NCBI GenBank assembly: GCA_009885275.1
Contig: VFKY01000073.1
Location: forward strand, 1 to 13,420
Direction: 5' to 3'
From: Verrucomicrobiota bacterium
Lineage (GTDB): Bacteria > Verrucomicrobiota > Verrucomicrobiia > Verrucomicrobiales > Verrucomicrobiaceae
DNA: 13,420 nt
The position numbers and the translations under genes are program-made. The notes under the pieces were generated by a model. The model was not told the DNA's origin and ran no database searches. It saw nothing but the letters and a program-made list of their open reading frames with translations. Below, one piece after another: positions 1-6,658 of this stretch (positions are counted from its first letter, which is position 1; every line of letters starts with the position of its first letter).

Positions 1-612
1 CCAGACGCCGAACCATGGACAGTCGCGATAATGCTCCAGTAGCGCCAGCATTTCCTGCTCGGTGGGCAGTTTCTCATAATGACTGCGCGTTTCTATTCCA
101 AGAGACACCTTGAATTTTTCACCGTGAGTCAAGAGCTCATCGAGGGCAGTGCGTGAACGGTCCAGATAAACTTGCGATACTTTCGCGCGCTGTTCTACGA
201 GTTCTAATTTCACGCGAATGTATTCACGCGAATAAATTTTCCCCGCATGAGTAAGCGCCACGAGTTCATCGGTAAATGATTTCATGGGCACATTACCAAG
301 ATTCATTACCACGAATGGAGCCATGCAAGTGGCTGCCAGTTCAATGCTTCGTTTGGTTTGAATGATGGCTTCTACACGAATCGATGCATCGTCAGAGGTA
401 AACTCCAAACCTTTCGTGCAATAGAGATCATTCATCACACTGGAGATTTTTACCCCAACATGGGCAGCGTATTGTTTAAGAGCATCAATTTGATTCGTAT
501 GAAGTTCGCGACTGAGTTCAATATAACCGAAGCCAAGGTGCGCGGCTTCGTGCGCGATGTGTTCTCCATTTTCATGGCGATGACTGTTCCAACAGGTTGA
601 GAGAGATAGCAT
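1..612 (-). CDS. Sugar phosphate isomerase/epimerase-like TIM-barrel protein (C-terminus cut by window edge)
   Basis: The reverse strand is open from ATG at 612-610 to the window edge, giving 204 residues without a stop. The pattern fits the xylose isomerase-like TIM barrel family (AP endonuclease 2 fold). Residues 19-34 form a helix followed by a strand reading LGFGYIEL, typical of the first barrel repeat. Residues 170-176 contain GIETR, where the family places a metal-binding glutamate (E174), and residues 197-204 lead into the strand that normally ends in a metal-binding Asp/His motif beyond the edge. Members isomerise or epimerise sugars, inositols or hydroxypyruvate in the cytoplasm; the substrate cannot be read here. 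The gene starts 16 bp after the hemW stop on the same strand, so co-transcription is likely. No Shine-Dalgarno sequence precedes the ATG. Family assignment is fairly sure, specific function unknown. Confidence 0.78.
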   Translation of the reverse strand, partial: MLSLSTCWNSHRHENGEHIAHEAAHLGFGYIELSRELHTNQIDALKQYAAHVGVKISSVMNDLYCTKGLEFTSDDASIRVEAIIQTKRSIELAATCMAPFVVMNLGNVPMKSFTDELVALTHAGKIYSREYIRVKLELVEQRAKVSQVYLDRSRTALDELLTHGEKFKVSLGIETRSHYEKLPTEQEMLALLEHYRDCPWFGVW

Positions 613-628
613 GGGGGTGGTTGTCGAA

Positions 629-1744
629 TTAGTCCGGCAAGAGCATTTCTGCAATCCTGTCCGTGAGGCCTTTTCCCGTACGCGTGAGACGGATCTGTCC
701 ATCGCGGTGATCGATCAATTTTTCCTCAACGAGGGTTTTCAAGGTGTCAGACAGAGAAGCATCAACGCGCTTCTCTGACATTCCTTCAGCAGTACGAAGC
801 TCCAGTGCGACCCGTTCCATGAGCCATTGTTTTTCAGTAAGGTCTTCCGTCTCGACGATGGGCACTCGTTGTTCGCTTATCAATCGAATGTAGTCCGTGG
901 TGTCTGCAATATTTTTCCAGCGAGATTTTTGGTAAGTGGAGTAAGCGGAGGGGCCGAGCCCGAGATAGTTGGCACCGCGCCAGTAAGCTTGATTATGGAT
1001 GGAGCGATGAGCAGGCTTGGCATAGTTAGAGATTTCATAGTGCTCGTAGCCCGCGGCAGTGAGCAGGTCGATCGCCGTGTAGAAATGATCAGCATCACGG
1101 TCGCCATCAGCATCGAGCTTGCCCTGGCGATGTTGGGCTAGAAACTCGGTATCTTCTTCATACGTGAGATTGTAGCACGAGACATGATCAGGCTGGAGAG
1201 CGATGGTTTTCTCCAGTCCTTCTTTCCAAACGGCTAGGTTCTGTTTGGGGATGGAAAACATGAGGTCAAGATTCACACTGGGAATGCCCGCGTCGCGCAA
1301 GACATCATAAGTCTCCTCCGCTTCGTCCGGCGCATGATCACGTCCCAGAAGCTTTAGCGTCGGTTCATCCCAGGCCTGTACCCCGAGACTGACACGCGTG
1401 ACGCCGTGATCATGAAGCAGACGCGCTTTGCTGGCATTAACAGTCTTGGGGTTGGCTTCGAGACAGAGTTCCTGTAATTGAGAGAGGTCCGTCAGTTCGC
1501 GCAGCCCGCTGAGGAGAGTATTTAAATGGGTTTCACTGAGTGCCGTGGGAGTGCCTCCACCGAAGAAGATGGTTTTGGGTTTTATGGAAAGGTGACGTTG
1601 ATGCAAGGTCAGTTCATGTAACAGTGCTTGCACAAAGCTCACCAAGTCCGTATTTCCTGGGGTGTGTTTATAGAAGCTGCAATACGGACAAACGCGGTGG
1701 CAGAATGGAATGTGGATGTAAAGATGTTCGACAGATTCAGGCAC
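629..1744 (-). CDS. hemW: HemW-like radical SAM heme chaperone
   Basis: This 371-residue protein matches the HemW/HemN-like family in length and motif order. The radical SAM cluster is C15-x3-C19-x2-C22 followed by F24, the HemW spacing. The SAM-binding GGGTP lies at 62-66 and LEANP at 95-99; a conserved HN..YW block at 250-255 and GLGPSAYS at 262-269 mark the C-terminal half, followed by the HemW C-terminal winged-helix region. HemW binds heme and delivers it to respiratory proteins; older annotations call it oxygen-independent coproporphyrinogen III oxidase, but true HemN has a different N-terminus. The start is GTG: an in-frame TAA lies 24 nt before it with no ATG between. The gene is divergent from the terpene synthase, with only 53 bp between the two starts, and probably leads an operon with the isomerase-like gene. 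Confidence 0.93.
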   Translation of the reverse strand: MPESVEHLYIHIPFCHRVCPYCSFYKHTPGNTDLVSFVQALLHELTLHQRHLSIKPKTIFFGGGTPTALSETHLNTLLSGLRELTDLSQLQELCLEANPKTVNASKARLLHDHGVTRVSLGVQAWDEPTLKLLGRDHAPDEAEETYDVLRDAGIPSVNLDLMFSIPKQNLAVWKEGLEKTIALQPDHVSCYNLTYEEDTEFLAQHRQGKLDADGDRDADHFYTAIDLLTAAGYEHYEISNYAKPAHRSIHNQAYWRGANYLGLGPSAYSTYQKSRWKNIADTTDYIRLISEQRVPIVETEDLTEKQWLMERVALELRTAEGMSEKRVDASLSDTLKTLVEEKLIDHRDGQIRLTRTGKGLTDRIAEMLLPD

Positions 1745-1797
1745 GAGTGGTTCTTTAGCGGGGTTTTACGGAATGAATAGAAAGAGTTTATAGAAGC

Positions 1798-2820
1798 ATG
1801 ATGCAAGAGAATGATCTGGGCGGCAAATTACTGGCGGGTGTTTCACGGTCTTTTTATCTGACCTTGAAAGCGCTACCAGAAGGCCTGCGTGAGCCATTGT
1901 CACTCGCTTATCTTTTGGCAAGAATCGCTGACACCATTGCTGATACGTCGAATGTGCCGGGAGCGGTGCGACTCGAGTTGCTGCGGGAATTTGACCGATT
2001 GGTGCAGAGTGAGGCGCGAGATGAAGCAGGGGAGAAATTGCTCAGTGAACGATTGTGCATGGAGTTTATGCCCATGCAGGAGGATGTCGATGAAGCTAAG
2101 CTCCTAGGGCGAATAGCAGAGGTGCTGGGTGCGTTTCGCAAATATCCGGCTCGTCAAATGATCGCCATGCGCGGAGTGCTTGATCCTATTGTGCGAGGTC
2201 AGATGCTAGATATTGAGCGTTTTCCAGAAGACGGTTCATTGCGAGCGCTTCAGACTTCGGATGAACTTGACGATTATACCTGGCTCGTTGCGGGCTGTGT
2301 TGGTGAGTATTGGACCAAACTCTGTGCCGAAGAATTGACGGACGCATTTTCGAAAGAAACCACGACCGCGCAAATGGTTGAGCGTGGCATTCGCTATGGT
2401 AAGGGATTGCAGCTCGTGAATATACTGCGGGACATCGGCAAAGACAGCCACATGGGGCGCTGTTATTTCCCTGAATCGGATATCATTTCCCAAGGACTCA
2501 TTTTGTCGGAGATTCAGCAAGACCCCGCGAGACTCATGCCTGTGATGACGACCTGGCAATTAAAATGCCGGGAACATCTCCAGTGTGGACTTGAATATGT
2601 TGAAGCACTGGAACACAAGCGACTTCGCTATGCCACGGCATTGCCTTTGTTATTAGGCTACCGAACCTTGGCGTTGATAGAAAAAGCCGATGCAGCCACC
2701 TTGCTTAAGGGCGTGAAAGTTTCGCGCGGAGAAGTGACCAAGTTGCTGTTTGAGGCGGGGATCGCTAGTCTGCGTCGCGGTGGGATACGGAAGATGGTGG
2801 AGAAGGAGTTGAGGAGTTGA
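1798..2820 (+). CDS. Squalene/phytoene synthase family protein
   Basis: The 340-residue product is a head-to-head isoprenyl diphosphate synthase. Two aspartate-rich Mg2+/diphosphate-binding motifs are intact: ARIADTIADT with D45 and D49, and NILRDIGKD with D212 and D216. The N-terminal SRSFYLTLKALP (16-27) and the YTWLVAGCVGEYWTKL block (160-175) are typical family signatures. The enzyme would join two farnesyl or geranylgeranyl diphosphates to make squalene, presqualene diphosphate or phytoene for hopanoids, sterols or carotenoids. No partner gene (hpnC, hpnE, squalene cyclase, phytoene desaturase) is in the window, so the product cannot be decided. Two tandem ATGs (1798 and 1801) could start it; neither has a strong ribosome binding site. 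It is divergent from hemW and convergent with rluD; its last codons lie in an inverted repeat. Confidence 0.9.
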   Translation: MMQENDLGGKLLAGVSRSFYLTLKALPEGLREPLSLAYLLARIADTIADTSNVPGAVRLELLREFDRLVQSEARDEAGEKLLSERLCMEFMPMQEDVDEAKLLGRIAEVLGAFRKYPARQMIAMRGVLDPIVRGQMLDIERFPEDGSLRALQTSDELDDYTWLVAGCVGEYWTKLCAEELTDAFSKETTTAQMVERGIRYGKGLQLVNILRDIGKDSHMGRCYFPESDIISQGLILSEIQQDPARLMPVMTTWQLKCREHLQCGLEYVEALEHKRLRYATALPLLLGYRTLALIEKADAATLLKGVKVSRGEVTKLLFEAGIASLRRGGIRKMVEKELRS

Positions 2821-2931
2821 GACGGCCTGTGGCCTGGTTGAAATCGTTGAGTGATGAATCACACAAGGAGAAAGTCAGGACTAAAATTTTCGCATGATCA
2901 ACCAAGCCGTAGGCCGTCTCAACTTTTCAAC
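2808..2931. repeat. Imperfect inverted repeat spanning the ends of two convergent genes
   Basis: The arms 2808-2841 and 2898-2931 are reverse complements at about 29 of 34 positions; the core GAGACGGCCT...GG.TTGGTTG-type arm (2818-2840 and 2899-2921) matches at 20 of 23. The arms enclose 56 nt. Each arm contains the last few codons and the TGA stop of one convergent gene. A transcript from either strand could fold the arms into a long stem, so a bidirectional terminator or 3'-end protection is possible; no run of T follows either arm, which speaks against a classical intrinsic terminator. Confidence 0.7.
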
Positions 2932-3845
2932 GTCTCAACCACCTTGTCCGTCCACGGTTTGAACACTTCGGGGACGGGGGCCTCAAAGCTCAATTCCTCA
3001 CCTGTGATAGGGTGAGTAAACGCGAGTTTCCAAGCGTGTAACATGAGGCGTGGGGCTTTCACGATCTGTCGTGATAATTGTGCGTAAATGGTGTCGCCGA
3101 GGATGGGCGTTAGAAGCGTGTCACGCATGTGAACGCGTATTTGATGCGTTCTTCCGGTCAATAAATGGCATTGAATCAAGGCGCAACCATCATGAATGGA
3201 GAGACGTTCCCATTCGGTAACGGCCTCTTTCCCTGAACCATCTTTGACCACCGTCATGCGTTTACGATCCACAGGATGACGGCCGATATGGTTTTCGATG
3301 CGTCCCGAGCTTTGAGCGGGAATGCCATTGACGACCGCGAGATAGATTTTTGTGAGTTTGCGATTACTGAAAGCTTCCGTGAGTCGGTTGTGCGCGAGAT
3401 CGTGTTTCGCGGCGACTAAGCAACCGCTGGTCTCCTTGTCGAGACGATGAACTATTCCTGGGCGAAGCTCTCCACCGATACCGCTAAGATTTTTGCAGTG
3501 AAAAAGCAGTGCATTGACCAGTGTTCCATCAGGATTGCCAGCCGCAGGGTGAACTACCAATCCTTCTGGTTTGTTGATGACGATAATATGCTCGTCTTCG
3601 AAGAGAACATTTAAGGGGATATCCTGAGCGAGAATTTCGGTAGGTTGTGCCTCGGGTATGATCACCGTGATGACGTCATGGAGTTTTATCTGAGCTTTCG
3701 ATTTGGTAGGGCTGCCATTCAGTAATATGTGCTCGTCCTTGATGAGTGATTGTAGGCGAGTGCGAGACATGTCCTCGAGCTGATGCTGCAAAAAGTGATC
3801 AAGTCGTTCTTTTGCCCATTGGGGCTCTGTCACGGTAAATTCCAT
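2919..3845 (-). CDS. rluD: RluD/RluC-type ribosomal large subunit pseudouridine synthase
   Basis: The protein converts uridines of 23S rRNA to pseudouridine. From the ATG at 3845 it has 308 residues, normal for the family. An S4 RNA-binding domain covers about residues 12-70 (ERLDHFL, SRTRLQSLI, ILLNG). The catalytic domain follows with NKPEGLVVHP, then the active-site motif HRLDKETSG, whose aspartate is D136 in this numbering (D139 in E. coli RluD), and the late motif TGRTHQIRVHM. An in-frame TTG at 3878 would add eleven residues of low family likeness (rich in Cys and Trp), so the ATG is preferred. Neither start has a Shine-Dalgarno sequence. RluD rather than RluC or RluA is chosen from the S4 domain and the motif spacing; the exact rRNA target is not certain. 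It is divergent from the kinase gene and convergent with the terpene synthase. Confidence 0.94.
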   Translation of the reverse strand: MEFTVTEPQWAKERLDHFLQHQLEDMSRTRLQSLIKDEHILLNGSPTKSKAQIKLHDVITVIIPEAQPTEILAQDIPLNVLFEDEHIIVINKPEGLVVHPAAGNPDGTLVNALLFHCKNLSGIGGELRPGIVHRLDKETSGCLVAAKHDLAHNRLTEAFSNRKLTKIYLAVVNGIPAQSSGRIENHIGRHPVDRKRMTVVKDGSGKEAVTEWERLSIHDGCALIQCHLLTGRTHQIRVHMRDTLLTPILGDTIYAQLSRQIVKAPRLMLHAWKLAFTHPITGEELSFEAPVPEVFKPWTDKVVETLKS

Positions 3846-4056
3846 GCCACAACATGAAAGTCGCCAGAGCCTAAGCAAGCGCGAAACTAATGAGTCCAGA
3901 ACGAGTTAGAACCCATCCGAGGAAAAAGATGGCGTATTTACACCGTATTGAGTATGTAAAAGGGATTCCAGAAACAATTAATCATTATTGAGTAACACTT
4001 CAGTTGCCTATTTTCCATTTTGAACCCCTGCTCTACCGAGCTAACCTCAATGTCTC
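3846..4056. promoter_or_regulatory. Divergent intergenic region between rluD and the kinase gene
   Basis: These 211 bp separate two divergent genes, so promoters for both must lie here or close by. The stretch is AT-rich around 3930-4020, but I could not pick a convincing -35/-10 pair. It also holds a 20-codon reading frame (3929-3991, +) with a GAGGA sequence five bases before its ATG. Assignment as a promoter region rests on gene orientation only. Confidence 0.4.
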
Positions 4057-6453
4057 GTGACGCCAAGTGAAGAACCCCAGCAATTTCTGAGCACCTGCCC
4101 TTCCTGTCAGGGAGTGATCGATGTCAGTAGCTTTGAGCCATACAGTAAGGTCATTTGCCCACATTGTGGAGAGACCGTAAGGGTTCGTCGTAAGTTTGAC
4201 CATTTCTCCATCATCAAACAGATTGGAGAGGGCGGCATGAGTCGAGTGTTCGATGCCGAAGATTCTGCACTGGGGCGCCACGTGGCGTTAAAAATTCTTA
4301 ATCGCCATTACAGCAAAGACACGTTGCGCATGGCCAGTTTCGAGAGGGAAGCGCAGCTCACGGCCGCGGTCACTCATCCCAACGTGGTGAAACTTTATTC
4401 TGTGGGACGCGATCAAGGAAATTTCTACATCGCCATGGAGCTGGTGAGTGGTGGAAGTATGGAGAAGTGGATTGAAGACAAAGGGAGACTCACAGAAGCA
4501 GAGGCGCTTCATGTTGGACGAGCTACGGCAGAAGGCTTGCGGGCGGCATTTCGTGAGGGCTTGATTCACCGAGATGTGAAGCCTGCCAACATTCTTTACA
4601 CCGAGAACAATACCCCCAAGATTGTGGACTTTGGTTTAGCGCTCTTCCATGAGAAGGATGTGGATGAATCCGGTGAGATTTGGGCCACGCCTTTCTATGT
4701 CGCACCAGAGAAAGTACGTGATGACTGTGAAGACTTCCGCAGTGACATCTATAGCCTTGGAGCCACCCTTTACCATGCATTAGCAGGGAAACCGCCGCAC
4801 AAGGCGAATACGAATTCCATCTACGAGCTCAAGATTATCAAGAGCCAGCCGGTGAAGTTGGAAGATTGCGGCTTCAAGTTTTCCGGTCGCACGTGCGAGT
4901 TGGTTAATAAGATGCTGGAGCTTAAGCCAGATCAAAGGCATCAGAGTTATGATGAGTTGGTCGATGCCTTTCGGGATGCTGAGAGCTTGTTGGGGTATTC
5001 GGCAGTAGGGCAGCAATCGCGGCGCCAAAAAATGATATTTACACTGTCGGTTTCAGCGGCGGCTCTGTTTTTAATCATCATGATGGTGGCCTTGTTCAGC
5101 TCGAACGGCACAAAGGCCACTTCAATCAATACAAAAAATGGCATCAATACCAATGACCTTACTGATCTTGGTAAAACATTAGCTTCGGGCACCGTGACGG
5201 TGGCGGATGCATTTCTGGCGGCGCGCAAGACACTGCTGGATGGAGATTATAAACAGGCTCGTAAAATGTTTGATGACCTTATTGCTTCAGGTAAGGCAAA
5301 ACAACCGACATTGAACTGGGCTCGATTCAATGCAGCACTTTGCGCAATTGTGGATTCGAAAAACTTGGATGCCGAGCATTATTTCAAGGATATAAAACAC
5401 GATGCCGATGAAGGAGCGCAAGACGGCGGCACAGATTTAAAAGGCTTTTTTGGTAAGGTAGGCGGGCACTTAAGCAAAGAGCTTGCCAATGAAATGAGTC
5501 GTAAAGAAGTAACTTATGATACCAGCTCTGAAGAAGCGCTAGGCTATCTGGCTCACGGGCTTGCTCAGTGGCATTTTGGCAGGCATCGTTTGGCCATTGA
5601 GTGGTTGGATACTTTCAATCAGAGCAATCCACGAAAAGGACTTGAGTGGATAAGCTCCTATAAAAAACTTATAGCTCCCTATCTTGCTGATGTGGAGCTT
5701 GCTAGGACATTGGGAGAGCTTAAAAAGGGCGGCGAATTAACGATTGAAGACGCTCGTGTCGCATTGTCTAAATCAAGAGATGTTTACGCAAAACTCAAGA
5801 CTGATGGGGCGCTGAGAACCGCACTAATTCAGCATGAGCGCAGTCTGCTGGAGGATATCACGAAATTTAGAAGGGCAGCGGAAGATAAAGAACATCTTCG
5901 ACTGAAGGCGTTGCGTGATCGCGAGCTTGCCCAAATTACCGAAATGTCCGAAACTTTACCTGCGCTTGTTCGTGGTTATGATTATCGACAGGTAGTGGAT
6001 TTTCTTGCTGGCATGAAGTTTGAGACACCAGAAGTTAAAAATGCCAGCGCCAATAAAATGTATATCTGGTCCAAGGCCAAGGAATTCATGGATACCTTGA
6101 TCGCAGACATTAATACACGCAACTACACAGGCAGTATGGGGCGTAAGACCGGCATTCCCTTACAAGGTAAACTGATCAAGTTGGATTTCGACAATATCAC
6201 GATCAATATGGAGCGTGGACAGTTTGTGGTTCCCGTTGATACATTAGCACCGGAGACGCTTATCAATATTGCGCAGTTTTTTTGTGAAGGAGTAACGGAT
6301 TCAACGGATTTTTATCACCGTGAGGAACTGATTGTGGTATTTGCCAAACTTCAAGGTTTGGACGCGTATGTAGCGTCAATGACTTCTCAATTGATGGAAG
6401 AAAATCGCGACTTTAGACTGCGTTGGGCGCGAGTGGAGCAGAGCGGCTCTTAG
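4057..6453 (+). CDS. Membrane-bound Ser/Thr protein kinase with N-terminal zinc ribbon and large extracytoplasmic region
   Basis: The 798-residue product starts with a zinc ribbon (C14-x2-C17 and C34-x2-C37), followed by a complete Hanks-type kinase domain at about 50-310: glycine loop IGEGGMSRVF (56-65), K79, E98, HRDVKPAN with catalytic D173 and N178, DFG at 191-193 and APE at 216-218, so it should be active. One hydrophobic segment (about 326-347) follows a basic stretch, which places the kinase in the cytoplasm and the last 450 residues outside. That part has TPR-like helical stretches (about 385-450), a charged, probably coiled-coil region (about 600-635) and a C-terminal region I do not recognise. 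The start is GTG: an in-frame TAA at 4042-4044 excludes upstream starts and the first in-frame ATG lies inside the glycine loop. The substrate is unknown; candidates are the proteins encoded downstream (inference). Confidence 0.93.
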   Translation: MTPSEEPQQFLSTCPSCQGVIDVSSFEPYSKVICPHCGETVRVRRKFDHFSIIKQIGEGGMSRVFDAEDSALGRHVALKILNRHYSKDTLRMASFEREAQLTAAVTHPNVVKLYSVGRDQGNFYIAMELVSGGSMEKWIEDKGRLTEAEALHVGRATAEGLRAAFREGLIHRDVKPANILYTENNTPKIVDFGLALFHEKDVDESGEIWATPFYVAPEKVRDDCEDFRSDIYSLGATLYHALAGKPPHKANTNSIYELKIIKSQPVKLEDCGFKFSGRTCELVNKMLELKPDQRHQSYDELVDAFRDAESLLGYSAVGQQSRRQKMIFTLSVSAAALFLIIMMVALFSSNGTKATSINTKNGINTNDLTDLGKTLASGTVTVADAFLAARKTLLDGDYKQARKMFDDLIASGKAKQPTLNWARFNAALCAIVDSKNLDAEHYFKDIKHDADEGAQDGGTDLKGFFGKVGGHLSKELANEMSRKEVTYDTSSEEALGYLAHGLAQWHFGRHRLAIEWLDTFNQSNPRKGLEWISSYKKLIAPYLADVELARTLGELKKGGELTIEDARVALSKSRDVYAKLKTDGALRTALIQHERSLLEDITKFRRAAEDKEHLRLKALRDRELAQITEMSETLPALVRGYDYRQVVDFLAGMKFETPEVKNASANKMYIWSKAKEFMDTLIADINTRNYTGSMGRKTGIPLQGKLIKLDFDNITINMERGQFVVPVDTLAPETLINIAQFFCEGVTDSTDFYHREELIVVFAKLQGLDAYVASMTSQLMEENRDFRLRWARVEQSGS

Positions 6454-6623
6454 GGTTGAATAGGCACGGATCCAACGCGTCCGGTGATAGCTAATACATT
6501 ATGTTTCAGTCCGTCACGGGATTGTTTAAGCGCTTCGATGAATCGACTCGGGCTAAATGGCGCTGTTTTAATTACCAATGGCTTTGGAGAATGACGCCAG
6601 ATCATTGAAACGGAGCTTGTCAT
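6450..6623 (-). CDS. Possible small protein of 57 residues, convergent with the kinase gene
   Basis: The 205-bp gap between the kinase and the ClpX-like gene is open on the reverse strand from ATG at 6623 to TAA at 6450-6452, overlapping the kinase stop by four bases. The deduced peptide has a proline/basic N-terminus, a plausible amphipathic helix (SRFIEALKQSRDGLKHN, 26-42) and a strand-like tail (VLAITGRVG). Composition and codon use look protein-like, with no rare-codon runs. It has no Shine-Dalgarno sequence, but neither do its neighbours. An in-frame TAA lies 45 nt before the ATG, with no ATG between. I do not recognise the family. It could be a real small gene, a degraded remnant, or chance. 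Confidence 0.33.
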   Translation of the reverse strand: MTSSVSMIWRHSPKPLVIKTAPFSPSRFIEALKQSRDGLKHNVLAITGRVGSVPIQP

Positions 6624-6658
6624 TTTAAGAATTTTCGAGCATAACCATAATTACAACT

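Noticed and set aside
358..600. 80-codon forward frame near the left edge
   Set aside because: The opposite strand carries a continuous 204-codon frame with TIM-barrel family features across the same bases.
827..1141. 104-codon forward frame inside hemW
   Set aside because: Antisense to conserved hemW sequence, with no recognisable motif.
2236..2559. 107-codon reverse frame inside the terpene synthase gene
   Set aside because: Antisense to the segment that encodes the second Asp-rich motif; composition does not suggest a protein.
3846..3878. Eleven-residue upstream extension of rluD from TTG at 3878
   Set aside because: The extra residues are Cys/Trp-rich and outside the usual S4-domain start; the ATG at 3845 gives the normal family length.
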